From contig NC_067207.1 in the NCBI RefSeq assembly GCF_026262505.1, positions 15,902,082 through 15,966,081 on the forward strand: a stretch of 64,000 nucleotides of DNA, in the 5' to 3' direction. Below, one piece after another: positions 46,301 through 56,318 of this stretch (positions within the stretch are counted from its first letter, which is position 1; every line of letters starts with the position of its first letter). The notes under the pieces were generated by a model. It ran no database searches. It was not told where the DNA came from and worked only from the letters and a program-made list of their open reading frames with translations. This DNA is from Trichomonas vaginalis G3. Taxonomy: Eukaryota; Parabasalia; Trichomonadida; Trichomonadidae. Position numbers and translations under genes: made by a program.

Positions 46301-47338
46301 TTGTATTCAATTTTTGAAGGGTATGAAACACCTAACAAAGAATTAAGTTATTTATTATGTACTATATGCAACAGATCGAAAATTGACGCAAAATATATAA
46401 ATTTGATAAGAAAATTTTCTCAAAATTGTGGATACAAAACATCTATACAATCTACATTGTTTTTACCATTGATTTCAACGAAAGACAGCAAACAAACATT
46501 CATTGATGAAATCACTAACATGATAAAGATGTATGTAGTGTCTGTGATGCCTTCTTTGCTTCTTTCGGCCTTGAAATTGTATCAACATTGCGCAAATGTT
46601 TATGATAATGACACTTTTTTGTATATTTCGAAACCAATTTTTGAACACATAAGAAACAGATATAAAATGGTTCAAATGAATCCACCTTTAGTAGAGTATT
46701 CAACGAATTGTTTGAAAGCTTCTTGCGTTAAAGGAATTCCTGTTTACAAAGCAATTCCTTTGTTAATTATTGATGAAACAAAACCTGCTTTTTCGAATTT
46801 TTGTGATTTAATTCCATTTTTAATCAAATATTCTTCGGTTCTTGATGATAGTAATATTCTCGAAATATCACAGAAACTTCTCGCAAGAGATGATTTCTTG
46901 TTGAACAAAGGATTGCGTTGTCTTTGCAGCCAAATTGATAAATTTAATGATAATGAAACGAAAAACTCAATTTTACTCGATAATTTACTCGAACAAATCA
47001 AACAAATTGAACATGATAGAACGAGTAATTGGTACGAGTGTTGGGTGAATACTTTAGAGGAATATTTGAAGCCAACAAACGCATGCTCTATTATTGTATT
47101 CCAGTTGTTGAAGAATAATTTCGCAAGGTGTTTCGTAGCTTTGTCTAAATTCGTTCATAGAAACAGAAACAAAGAGATTTGTGAAGTTGTTTTGAGTGGA
47201 CAAGAAATTTGTCAAACAAATTCGCAAAAGAAAGCACTTGAATTACTTGCAAATGGTGCAAACATCAAAGTCGCTATTACATTGTCTTTGTTTGCTGATG
47301 ATTGTGAGGAATCTGAAGCAATTATTAAGAGTTTGTAG
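43397..47338 (+). CDS. Large HEAT/ARM-like helical-repeat protein, 1313 aa, unrecognised
   Basis: From the ATG at 43397 the product begins MEFAKTLCDPSSTPQQLSQG and runs 1313 residues. It is built almost entirely of paired helices with leucine and isoleucine spacing typical of HEAT or ARM repeats, with no membrane segment and no catalytic motif. Phrases such as LASYKATGIYLTKI and IIGNINFKLFISRIG recur in the style of such repeats. The N-terminal 200 residues resemble the start of scaffold proteins of the focadhesin or GCN1 sort, but I cannot name the family with confidence. Such proteins usually act as scaffolds. The frame is open 375 bases further upstream. Confidence 0.7.
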   Translation: MEFAKTLCDPSSTPQQLSQGLTDLQKSLIMVNFKGKDEAALMETFKSIWKGLLITSANPASSVRLASYKATGIYLTKITPYFPNEICKSFSEIALEATITAHNSAIIASSFAYITRFIAPMYLQQFLKSTPVFHHFSFIDPTFSEYIAQIITNSRHLGIDWLKILLHSLLERIDAAENRHLSKAVAAIVNLHPTTMFEELIDFIIENNKPMERSQVILSHLPLLAYILNNIEGKSSKFDLYEISEAAITLLNKSEKSIVESDSAFQLLAIENRSFSVNITLINENIEISLQNADKTKNNKANICIEKFKESPAFYLMPLPFEMLIPNENDSPSVRNSKNTSLGRLANHIEDQKKLDEIVEILIKSASQQNLEAAISVNTAISICINNLLKHASIDVLSKLLLNIIFIEKSSWYRSLSMLKIIGNINFKLFISRIGRPIYNDILELLCKLCFEKNESLYVTACDILAKVISRQDVSFVCNVLISDSSFFNEYKLERALIAFNKILQKFGEAIPEIAAYSDAVTECSSFFEDDTNVLSPIFEFLALCKSSSNERLRDIAINIAKSYISIISGEKWGNNTSYQSQIEYIVSMKSMDVVAQPIDDILKYLDPFRSTIHFILNLSKSLLPNDFIIELCTRVFPIFPREITKFFDDFLPELSESEKLQFISGVYNRLQFVSDINILTTWCNIVLKNDAVFFEENQVETLSFFNGLTLFYRNTNIQMTSSQALSFLLLRCRMSDDPMEDFCKFLQNVKNTQKSMFISAFNDEMPGIVEAVKQKKPELLEINAKENVEKIEIEKSDFNFDKSDRNDLKSRFITTIHKKEMIHLLVTILESKKSNEKLCLDSVTIPKSFVGNLTDLVKNYENVEMSVPYCLKLMRTRFGDLALSKVQNNVNDVIQIYKNKEILKKGDTLNLSSIVSNLPVDVELVSQWCLQVMKDENMTKNRLNSAYILLYSVCYLYRTIPQKVTDDLYSIFEGYETPNKELSYLLCTICNRSKIDAKYINLIRKFSQNCGYKTSIQSTLFLPLISTKDSKQTFIDEITNMIKMYVVSVMPSLLLSALKLYQHCANVYDNDTFLYISKPIFEHIRNRYKMVQMNPPLVEYSTNCLKASCVKGIPVYKAIPLLIIDETKPAFSNFCDLIPFLIKYSSVLDDSNILEISQKLLARDDFLLNKGLRCLCSQIDKFNDNETKNSILLDNLLEQIKQIEHDRTSNWYECWVNTLEEYLKPTNACSIIVFQLLKNNFARCFVALSKFVHRNRNKEICEVVLSGQEICQTNSQKKALELLANGANIKVAITLSLFADDCEESEAIIKSL

Positions 47339-47768
47339 AAATAAAAAAGTTTATTTTAACTCTGTCTTTTATTAAATTTGTTCTATATTTTTATATATAT
47401 ATATAATATTGTTAACTAGTTTGGATCTCATCAAATGATATATTCATATGTAAAAAAATTATACACACATGTGGTATTGGGATAGTTGTGACACTTTAAT
47501 ATTAATATTTTGCCTTTGAATATATATTTTATAGAGGGTATATTTTGAAAATTTTTATACTGAGATATCTGACAAAAATCATCCAATCAAAAAAAAAGAT
47601 ATTTTTAGTCTCGAAATATCAAACATATTCTGAAATTATATTGAAAAATTTTTAGTCTTGAACAAAATAATTTCATAGTTAAGAGATATACATAGACATG
47701 ATATTTCTCTTGCACTCATCGTGAAACTAAAAATGATTTGAAAAGTTGAATGAGATTGATTGATCGAA
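47339..47768. other. Convergent intergenic region
   Basis: AT-rich DNA with a short (TA)n run near 47390. No gene or motif is seen. Confidence 0.45.
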
Positions 47769-48984
47769 TTAATTCTCAATGGCCCCATTCTCAATCAAAA
47801 TTTTTCGAACATAATATTTTGCATAATGCAGTGCAGTATGCCCAGATGTATCCTTTGCATTTATATTAGCTCCAATAGAGATAAGATATTTAACAACTTC
47901 AAGTTTATCATATTTTGATGCCGTAATGAGTGGAGTTTCTCCGTCTTTATCCTTTGCTTCTTTATTAGCTCCAAGAGAGATAAGATATTTAACAACTTCA
48001 ATATGTCCATTCCATGATGCTAAAATAAGTGAATTCCATCCATAATAGCTTATCGATTCTATATTAGCTCCAATAGAGATAAGATATTTAACAACTTCAA
48101 GATGACCTTTCATTGATGCAATCATGAGCGGAGTCTGTCCAGTTGAATTCTTTGCTTCTTTATCAGCTCCAATAGAGATGAGATATTTAACAACTTCAAG
48201 TTGACATTCCATTGATGCCCAAATGAGTGGAGTATATCCATCACATGAATGTGATTCTTTATCACAGCCACATTCAATAAGTGGTTTAACAAGTTTTAAA
48301 TTTCCTTTTTGACATGCTTTGTGTAGAACATTTTCCTCAGTATGAACAGCGAATCTACTTGGAGCAAGCTTTTTCCAAAGTCCTTCTTCACAAGCCTTTG
48401 ACAACAAACTTAGGTCCTTTTGAGATGAAAGTAAATCAAGGAAATTGTAAATGCTTTCAAAATCATTTGAATTCTTAAGTTCTGAAATTTTCGAGAGAAT
48501 TTCTTTAGGATTTAATTCATTATTATTTTGATTGATTACTATTTCTTTTTCTTTTGGTTCAGAACGGATTTCTTTATCACTTTTTTTGTTTTTGATTTTG
48601 CATTGTATTTAACTCTGTCTGAAGTTTTTCGATTTTCTCTGTGTAACCATGTATTTCATTTTTTGTTTGATTTAAAATATCAATAACGCCATCAAGTATG
48701 CTCATTTTCATGTATTTTCTGATTGATTTCAGAATTGGAATGACTTCTTCAAAATTTTGAATAGTAACTTTAGTGTTTCGAGCACATAAATATAATTGAT
48801 TTGATTTAATTGTATGGTGTGATTGCTTGAGAAGAGAAATAAAATCTTTTGACGTTAAATTTGACTTTTTCAAGATTTCTTTGATGTCGTTTATTTCAAA
48901 CACATCAAATAGCTTATTTTCGTCAATGTAATCACTGACATGAGCTGCAATGTATTCAAAATTATGAATAATCCCTTGGCTCAT
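47769..48984 (-). pseudogene. Ankyrin-repeat protein of the Trichomonas family, with a frameshift
   Basis: The N-terminal 135 residues (MSQGIIHNFEYIAAHVSDYI, then DVFEINDIKEILKKSNLTS and an IRKYMKMSILDGVIDIL helix) match the N-terminal domain common to the large Trichomonas ankyrin family. A stop follows at 48577, but the frame for the rest stays open from that point: an acidic linker, then about six ankyrin repeats with EVVKYLISIGADKEAK units. The switch lies at a run of seven T (48581 to 48587). With one base more or less there, the gene would be about 405 residues. Either it is a young pseudogene or the run was misread in assembly. Ankyrin repeats bind proteins. The initiator TCATAATTT stands just before the start. 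Confidence 0.8.
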
Positions 48985-48986
48985 TA

Positions 48987-48995
48987 AAATTATGA
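48987..48995 (-). promoter_or_regulatory. Initiator of the ankyrin gene
   Basis: On the minus strand TCATAATTT ends two bases before the ATG at 48984. This supports that start codon. Confidence 0.55.
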
Positions 48996-49827
48996 AAACG
49001 ATAAAAATCGTAAAAAATAAGAAGAAACATGAACAATTAGTGCATATATCATATTGATTACAGCATGCATCTACCTTGATTATTTTAGAAGATCATAATA
49101 TATCTCAAAATCAAAAGAAAGTCATTTTATGATTTCATACGCACTATTACTATACTTCATATATCAAGCATAATGGGAACGACTTTGGCCTTTATCTTTG
49201 TTGTCTACGAAGTTCTCCCCTTTTTCGGTTACTTGGATTAATTCTTTGATATTACATTTCATGATATTGAAATTCAATATTGCATTTTTGACGAAATTTA
49301 ACAATCTTCAGGTTTTACAACTATAGAAGTGATTTTGTTTCGAGCAATCTCCAACTTGAGCTAAAAATGTCACACTGAGCCTGCCCAAGGCTAAAAAAAT
49401 TTTTCGTTTTACATCCTTAAGATGAACAATTGTATATCTTATTAGAAAACATTTTTAATAAAACATGAGATATAATTATCGGTAATCATTAGTATCGATT
49501 TCAGTATAAATTTGAAAATAATCATTTACATCAACCAATTTATTGGAATTCATTGCACTTAATGAATATATGATATGTGTGTGAAATTTTAAATGCTTTT
49601 CCATCAAGAAGCCATTTCTTCTGCAACATTAGCTTGTACATAACCCAAAATGTATTTTAACTAGGAAATTAGAATTAAACTCAAATAAGAGAACAATAAT
49701 TATTTTATTACGGTCACTTGAAAATTAAAATAGATGCACGATTGGCCATCAACTGATCATTGCTGTGCGATCGATCAAAGGCCAATTACAAATTTTCGAA
49801 CAGAACAATATGGTAAAAAAGGGGGTT

Positions 49828-49936
49828 GGCGTCCTAAGGCGTCCTAGTGTAAATTTCTCAAAATTGTGATATTTACATCACATTTTTGAGAGGTTTATGG
49901 GCGTCCTAAGGGAAAATTGAATAGCTAGGGCGTCCC
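49828..49936. repeat. Cluster of GGCGTCC(T) motifs around a hairpin
   Basis: GGCGTCCTAA (49828), GGCGTCCTAG (49838), GGCGTCCTAAGGG (49900) and GGCGTCCC (49929) lie within 110 bases of AT-rich DNA. Between the second and third stands an inverted repeat, CTCAAAATTGTGAT and ATCACATTTTTGAG. A G5 run precedes the first copy. Confidence 0.7.
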
Positions 49937-50508
49937 GAATTTTCATTCTAAGATTTAAATATATTATATACTTAAGTATAATACAAGCAATATAAAAATT
50001 AAATTTTTATTATGTTAACTTATAAGAAATTTTTTGAATTATCGTTGATTTATTGTAATCTTTCCAGGCTATACTTTTGAAATCAACTTTACCTGTCATA
50101 CGCATTAATGTAGTAGATGTCCAGGTGTAGCTATTATATCCCAGCAACATTGGTATTTTATCATTGTAAGATATCAAAATGAAGCGTTTTTTCAGATATA
50201 ATTTTTCGTAAATTTTTCAAAAATAAGATGGTAAAAAAGCCTCGACTTGCTCGAAAAATAACAATTTTTTACTTGTAAAAATAACCCTTTTACAGCATGG
50301 GCAGCTATTCAATCACTATTTCTTTTTCTAAAAGTATATTTTTCAAAAAAAATTAAGATCAAATTCGACAATTTCTTGATGAAAGCAAAAATATTACACA
50401 TACTTCTAGATGCATGGGATAAAATATGCAATTATTCAATCAATTCGCATGATTTGAAAAAAAAATCTAAATTTGATAAAAATGTAGAAATTTTTTAGAG
50501 GATGTTTG

Positions 50509-50564
50509 ATTGTCGTCTAGAAAAAGTGACAAAATTATTATTGTCGTCAGACGACAATAATAAT
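50509..50564. repeat. GTCGTC palindrome, copy A
   Basis: ATTGTCGTCT is followed after 15 bases by a perfect palindrome with 15-base arms, ATTATTATTGTCGTC and its complement around one A. The string CAGACGACAATAATAAT recurs exactly at 57576 to 57592, again preceded by ATTGTCGTCTA. Confidence 0.8.
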
Positions 50565-51455
50565 CTTTGATTTAAAATTTGTACAATTCATTTCTGACAA
50601 TTTAAATTAGATAGGAACATGCGCTATTATATATAGAATCGTGTTGATATGAAGTGGATGTATTGTTGTATATCATGCAACTTGATCACATTAGATTAAA
50701 GTTGTTTTTGACATATAGCAGATATAATTCATAAGCGCATATCGGAATACCTATAGTGATGCATAAAATATAGAAATGAATGCAAAAACACATATTTTAA
50801 TTTTTGGAGATTCTTTATCTAATTTTATTAAATGGTAAGAGATGTGTTTGACATTGTCATATAATTGTGTTAGATGTTTATATACAGTTTTTAATGTGTT
50901 TAGTTGTGTATCTCAAAGAAATAAAAAATGGAATATATTGCAAATCTCAATTATAATAAATGGTAAGGTTTGAGTAATAGTATCAGATCTCAGAAACAAA
51001 GATGAGTTATGTTCTAATGTGAATAAATGATAAAATAATAAAACCGAGTCAAATGGATTAATTTTATACATATATATATAAATTTATGGTTTTATGCTAC
51101 ACATAATGAATATTAGTACTCTGTAACCTGCAACATGTCTTCTCTAAGAAAAAAATCAAGTATTATAACTCCTTCTATAGAATATCATTGCAAAATGACT
51201 TTTTCTTGTTCATTATATGTAAATCTGGATTAGCTTTAGTTTTATCACTGCAATATTGGTTTTAAAGGATCTTAATTGTTCCAAAAAAAAAATCGAAAAT
51301 CGAAAAATGATATGAAAAGTTAACTTTTAACATTCATTTTTGAGAATAAGTTGATTTTAAAACCATAATATGTTTTTATTTTATATCAAGTTAAGACCTT
51401 CCTTGTATCAAAAATCATTGTTTTTATTCGAAAAAGACACTTTTTAATCAAATTT

Positions 51456-53603
51456 ATGATTCCGGGTAAGGAAAGCTTACTAAAAGAAACTGTTCCTGAA
51501 CTCATAAAAATACATCATAAATTTGAGGTTTATGAGCTTCCCAAGCCAATAGTAGATGTAGATTCGATATTTAGAACTGCATTCTTACCAGAAAGTATTA
51601 AAGCAATCAATCAAAACAACAAAGAAACAGACGAAAATCTTGTTGAAAGCTTAATAGAGTTTCCCTTACCTCCGATATTTAGAGATGAAGATGATACAAA
51701 TGAATTACAAATAAGCAGAAGACAAAAAAGATAGAAAAATCAAAAATGCATCCGCCTATTATTGGTACTATTGACTCCCAAAATGCAAATTGTCAAAATT
51801 CGGACTTGCCAGTAAAAATAAATTCAACAATAAATCTTGGAGAATCAGAAAATGGAAATCAATATAATCATCCTAATCAAACAAGATCAATATCTGTCGA
51901 ATTTTCTCAAATACTAAAAACTTTTGATTTAAAAATAGATGCGAACACGCAATTGTATAACGATTTAAAAGACATAATTTCGACTTCACCTCATGATTTA
52001 GCTCTAAAAGGTATGAATATTACATCAAAGAACGGTTTTACTTTACATTTAGCTCAAAATGGCATCTCATTGGTATGCTCCGGCAATAGAGGATCTAGAT
52101 GCAGAGCCAAAGTCAATATCATTCAAACAAAAGAGGGAATCTTTAGATTTCAATTTGAAAAAGGTCATTACCAATCATGCTTAGGCGTAAAAACCTTTCC
52201 AACATCATATATTACAACAATTATCGATTCTCATCCAGATGTTGTCGATTCTTGTACGCATGCTCAGTTTTATAAAAATCATATTTTAAAAAACGCAAGT
52301 TCGGACGATATAAGTTATCAAAGAGTAAATCGTGCATGTAATAAATTGCAATTACGAGATAAAGATTCGCGTTACGATAAATTTACAACAATTTTATCTT
52401 TATTAAAATATTTGAAGGAAGAACATGGTGCAACAACTCAAATTATTCTTTCAGATGAAATAATACCAAGAGATGATTATGATAATATCATTAAAAATTT
52501 TAAAAAAGTCGTAATAAAACATTTTGCAATTACACCTTATCATTCAAAGCTTTTATTACAATCCAAAGCATTTTGTGGTATTCTTCTCATTGATGGAACA
52601 CTTATTTTTGGAATTTGTGGTGGATGTTTTATAATAACTGGAACAATTACCCCAAATAAGAGATTTATTCCACTTACTTTTGGTTGGAGTTATTCAGAAA
52701 ACTCAGATGCAACATCACTTATTCTGGATCAGCTTAATACATGCTCGGTGAAAGATTCAGTCAAAGTAATCTTTTCAGATCAAGGTACAGCTCTGAAAAA
52801 ATCAATTCCAAAAACATTCCCTCTTGCCGAAGAAAGGGATTGCATGTTCCACATTACTGAAAAAATCCTAGATTCTGAAATTTGTCAATTAATCAAAGAT
52901 CTTTTTAGATCCAAACATCCAGATGATTGGAATGCAAATATTCAATTACTGGAAAAGAACTTGAAACCAACAATTATTGAATTACTTCAAAAAAAATAAT
53001 ATTTTTGAATTAAAACAGTATGATGCTGGACTCATAGCTACAAGTGTTATTGAGTCTTTTAATTCAATTTTATCAAGTTTTAAAAAAGATGAAATCTTTG
53101 ATTTAATTTTGAAAACTTATAATTATGGTTTTGACAGAGTTATGGAATTGAAAAAGGGAGAATTTACCAAGATCAAATACGATGAGAGAGTTGTGAGAAT
53201 ACAAAATTTTTATAAATCTCAACAAATTTCAATTTATAAAGATGGAACGCGAATTGTTGTTAAATTAGATGGGAAAAATTACATCATTACCACTGATGGC
53301 AATAAGGTTCTCTGCACATGTAACAGAATGGTGCGCTTGGGAAGATCTTGCATTCATGTAATTCTTGCTGCTCAAAAGTTCAAAGAATTAGAATTTTGTC
53401 TCGATATGAGACCATCCTATCTTGATTACAATCAATTTCAGAATGATTTTGATGATCTATTAAAATCTCATATTGATCCAAGTAAAATCCCAATAATTGA
53501 TTGCATTGCAATTCCAGTAACTCAAATCCCACTTACGACCAAAGATACAAGCAGGAAAATATCATTTGCCGAACAATTAAAGCGTAAGGCAATGAGAAAT
53601 TAA
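51456..53603 (+). pseudogene. Mutator-like (MULE) transposase gene 1, frame-disrupted
   Basis: A DNA-transposon gene in three consecutive frames. 51456 to 51734 codes 92 residues (MIPGKESLLKETVPE...). 51746 to 52999 codes 417 residues with a FLYWCH-like zinc-binding region (about 85 to 140) and the DDE core: ILLIDGTLIF, then VIFSDQGTALKKS, then CMFHITEKI. 52977 to 53603 codes 208 residues with a SWIM zinc finger, CTC...RSCIH. The second switch lies at a run of eight A (52990 to 52997), so a one-base indel explains it. The first part could be a separate small gene or the true N-terminus. The zinc finger, DDE core, SWIM order is typical of MULEs, known from Trichomonas. No terminal repeats were matched. 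Confidence 0.8.
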
Positions 53604-53620
53604 TTTTTAAATTAATTAAT

Positions 53621-53740
53621 CAATCATGATCGCAATTATTCAATGATGATCGTAATTATTCAATGACGATCGTAATTATTCAATGATGATCGTAATTTTT
53701 GAAAAGCGATCACAATTTTTGAAAAAAAGATCATAATCAT
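53621..53740. repeat. Six tandem copies of a 20-base unit
   Basis: The unit CAATGATGATCGTAATTATT repeats six times in exact 20-base steps from 53621. Copies 1 to 4 are nearly identical, and copies 5 and 6 are more changed (GAAAAGCGATCACAATTTTT). It starts 18 bases after the MULE 1 stop codon. Confidence 0.9.
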
Positions 53741-53810
53741 ATATTTCTTTACATTAACTTTATATATATTATTAAAATTTTATTTTAATATCTGAATAAT
53801 GATTTATATA

Positions 53811-54944
53811 CTAAGAATAGTAATCAGTAATGAAATCCCATTGGGCATCATTTTGTCCAATGAACGGAAGCATATCATTGAAGTTAATATAATCTAAAAA
53901 TTCCTCATGATCTTCAATTACAACATTTAATGCAAAGAGTTTTTCATGAACGCTATTTCTAAGATCAGCATTTGAGTATTTACTGCTTGTAAAAAGAAAC
54001 AATAAATAAGATTGAAAGATTATATTTTTTTCAATAGTTTTAGCTTCATCCCATTCAAATTCACATAATTTCAGTAAGATTGTATGCGCATAATGATCAA
54101 GACTGGATTTGAAACAGAGTTTTGAAAAAATAAATAAATTTTGAAGAAATTGTAAAACAAATCTTGTTGTATTTAGATCATCTACATTAATTCTATTCAG
54201 AAAATCGAAAATTCTTTCTGGATCAATAATATTAAAATAAGATTCGCTTATTATAACTAAATGATTAAAAATATTGGTTATATAACTAAAATAATATTCA
54301 TCATTGAATAAATATTCATAAAAGAGCCCAGAAGATGAAAAGCATACAGAATAGTCATAGCCATCATAATCATCAATAATTGAATTAAAATTTTTGGTAA
54401 TAATGCAGAATTCTGGAAGCTCAAAGTAGAATTGATACGTTTGATTGAAAAACTGGAAAAAATCCAAAACAGTTATGTAAATATCTACAGTTTTCAAGTG
54501 TGAGATGCATTTATCAAGATAATGCAAAGATAGATGTAATATTTCATGGCTATTATGATATTTATCAATGGTAGTTAGGAAAATTTGATAATCAATTGAT
54601 GATAAATACTCGAAATTCTGTTGTGAGTCAAGAATTTGAATTGTTCCGAGTACATATTTAAAATGGTATTCAGAACAAGTTGATATATTAAAAATTGCAT
54701 TTAAGGCATCAAAATTTACCAATTCCGAACTATTTTCTTTTGAGCATATGTAGTTGATAAATGAGAAAACTTTAAAAACGTGGGTTTTGTCGGAAACAAG
54801 TTCAAATAAATGTGTAAATATCTTGTCGTAATCATCTATTTCTTGCCCAAAATATATTTGAAATGCAACAAATATTTCATTCCTATTAAATGTATTGTCA
54901 TTGGTCTCCTGCATTTTTGGAGACTCCTTATACTCATCCCACAT
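53811..54944 (-). CDS. Helical-repeat protein, 377 aa, unrecognised (copy A)
   Basis: The likely start is the ATG at 54944 (MWDEYKESPKMQETND), because the initiator TTCATTTATTTCA stands directly before it. The frame is open 54 bases further, but those codons belong to the end of the mariner. The product is all-helical, rich in Phe, Tyr, Asn and Asp, with repeats of about 40 residues (for example FVLQFLQNLFIFSKLCFKSS and ILHLSLHYLDKCISHL), like divergent ARM repeats. A similar protein is coded at 57693 to 58799. No catalytic motif is seen. A MULE gene converges on it, 207 bases away. Confidence 0.6.
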   Translation of the reverse strand: MWDEYKESPKMQETNDNTFNRNEIFVAFQIYFGQEIDDYDKIFTHLFELVSDKTHVFKVFSFINYICSKENSSELVNFDALNAIFNISTCSEYHFKYVLGTIQILDSQQNFEYLSSIDYQIFLTTIDKYHNSHEILHLSLHYLDKCISHLKTVDIYITVLDFFQFFNQTYQFYFELPEFCIITKNFNSIIDDYDGYDYSVCFSSSGLFYEYLFNDEYYFSYITNIFNHLVIISESYFNIIDPERIFDFLNRINVDDLNTTRFVLQFLQNLFIFSKLCFKSSLDHYAHTILLKLCEFEWDEAKTIEKNIIFQSYLLFLFTSSKYSNADLRNSVHEKLFALNVVIEDHEEFLDYINFNDMLPFIGQNDAQWDFITDYYS

Positions 54945-54947
54945 TGA

Positions 54948-54956
54948 AATAAATGA
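54948..54956 (-). promoter_or_regulatory. Initiator of helical-repeat gene A
   Basis: On the minus strand TCATTTATT, three bases before the ATG at 54944. The mariner begins only 16 bases further upstream, so the core promoter kept its initiator but lost its native upstream context. Confidence 0.65.
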
Positions 54957-55167
54957 ATTTTTCCTTATATATAGGGTGTCCAAAGGTGCGTTTAGCACAG
55001 CGCTCTATATGAGACTATTAAAGGAGATATATGCTGATTATAAATATATAATAAAAAATATGAATATATGTATATGATGAGTATGTTGTATTTTGGCGCC
55101 ATGCCGGGATATAAAATGAATTTTGAGACAAGAGGCGGTTTCGCGGGAAATTTTGGCGGGATTTTTT

Positions 55168-55176
55168 TCATTTTTT
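55168..55176 (+). promoter_or_regulatory. Initiator of the mariner transposase
   Basis: TCATTTTTT ends two bases before the ATG at 55179. The transposon therefore carries a host-type initiator of its own. Confidence 0.6.
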
Positions 55177-55178
55177 TA

Positions 55179-56185
55179 ATGAATCATAAAGAAAACATCC
55201 TCGCTCTTGCAAAAAAATGCAAAGACTGTAAAAAAATCTACGAGACATTGGTAAAATGCTTCGGTATGGATGCTCCTAGCTATTACACTGTAACGTATCA
55301 TGTTAGGATGTATCACTTCATGAACAAAAAGGCGCCCATCATAAAAATTGACAAAAAATCGCCGGATCAAAGAAAAATCAAAGCAATTCTTCAAGCGCTA
55401 GATGAAGACCCAAGAGCATCACTCAGAAGGATAGAGGAGATGACAAAGATACCACGTACAACAGTCAGTTATTATCTGCACAATTATTTGAACTACAAAC
55501 TAGCGTATACACGTTGGGTTCCGCACAACCTTAATTCAGTTCAAAAAAAATCTAGAGTCCAATCTTCGAAAGAGCTCCTCTCTATATTGGGTGCGTATCA
55601 ATCCAAGAAGTTTCGCTTTTTAGTAACAGGGGACGAGTCTTGGTTTCAATATGCAACAGAAGCCAAAATCATGTGGATCCCGAAGGATGAAAATCCGCAA
55701 ACATTCCCGAAGAAAAAAATTGACACACCAATGATGATGTTGTCGGTTTTTTGGGGCGTGAATGGCATCATCGCAATTGATATTCTTCAAAACCTAATAC
55801 GATGAATGCTCAGTGTCTAATTGACAATGTTCTTACTCAAATTATCAATTCTGATGAGTTTGAGAAATCCAAACAACAAAAACAAAAGTTTGCAATTCAT
55901 TTTGATAATTCAAGAGTTCACAAAAGTCATAAGGTAATGAATTACTTGTTGGAAAACAATGTCAAAGTTGTTCCAAACCCAATTTATTCACCTGATATTG
56001 CACCCTCTGACTTTTATTTATTCGGCACGCTAAAAAAGAGAGCTGAAGGACGCGAATTCGCGAGTCCAGATAATCTTGAAAATTTTGTAAGAGAGCAATT
56101 TTCTCATGATGATTTAAAGCGTGTCTTTCAAGCCTGGATCGATCGCTGCGAACGCGTGATTGAATCCAATGGTGATTATATTTAA
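55179..56185 (+). pseudogene. mariner transposase, one frameshift
   Basis: The chosen start is MNHKENILALAKKCKDC at 55179, placed right after a TCATTTTTT initiator. The N-terminal half has the helix-turn-helix DNA-binding region (RRIEEMTKIPRTTVSYYL). The catalytic core shows TGDESWF, HFDNSRVHKS and YSPDIAPSDFYLFG. The last two aspartates are separated by 34 residues, which is the D34D signature of mariner. The frame changes once, near 55795, just after DILQNL; the first frame stops at 55805 and the second is open from 55802 to 56185. In total about 335 residues would be coded, close to the usual length. This copy is probably no longer autonomous. Confidence 0.88.
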
Positions 56186-56318
56186 ATAAACTTTATATAT
56201 ATGTAACTTGTTTATTTCTATTCGCAGTATTCAGGTTTGTGCTAAACACACCTTTGGACACCCTATATTAAGGATCATCAATATTTGCATATATATGTTG
56301 TTTTAAATAATTAAGAAA

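Larger units (their letters stand above)
48985..51455. other. Gene-free region with several small repeats
   Basis: About 2.5 kb without a convincing gene. It holds an inverted ATTGGCC/GGCCAAT pair at 49741 to 49791, the GGCGTCC cluster at 49828 to 49936 and the GTCGTC palindrome at 50509 to 50564. The rest is AT-rich. Confidence 0.5.
54972..56265 (+). mobile_element. mariner transposon, 1294 bp, with intact ends
   Basis: Both ends carry a 28-base terminal inverted repeat with one or two mismatches, starting TAGGGTGTCCAAAGGTG and continuing GTTTAGCACA. TA dinucleotides flank both ends (54970 to 54971 and 56266 to 56267), the target-site duplication of the Tc1/mariner group. Size, ends and transposase fit the mariner family reported from Trichomonas vaginalis (Tvmar1). 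The near-perfect ends indicate a recent insertion. Confidence 0.93.
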
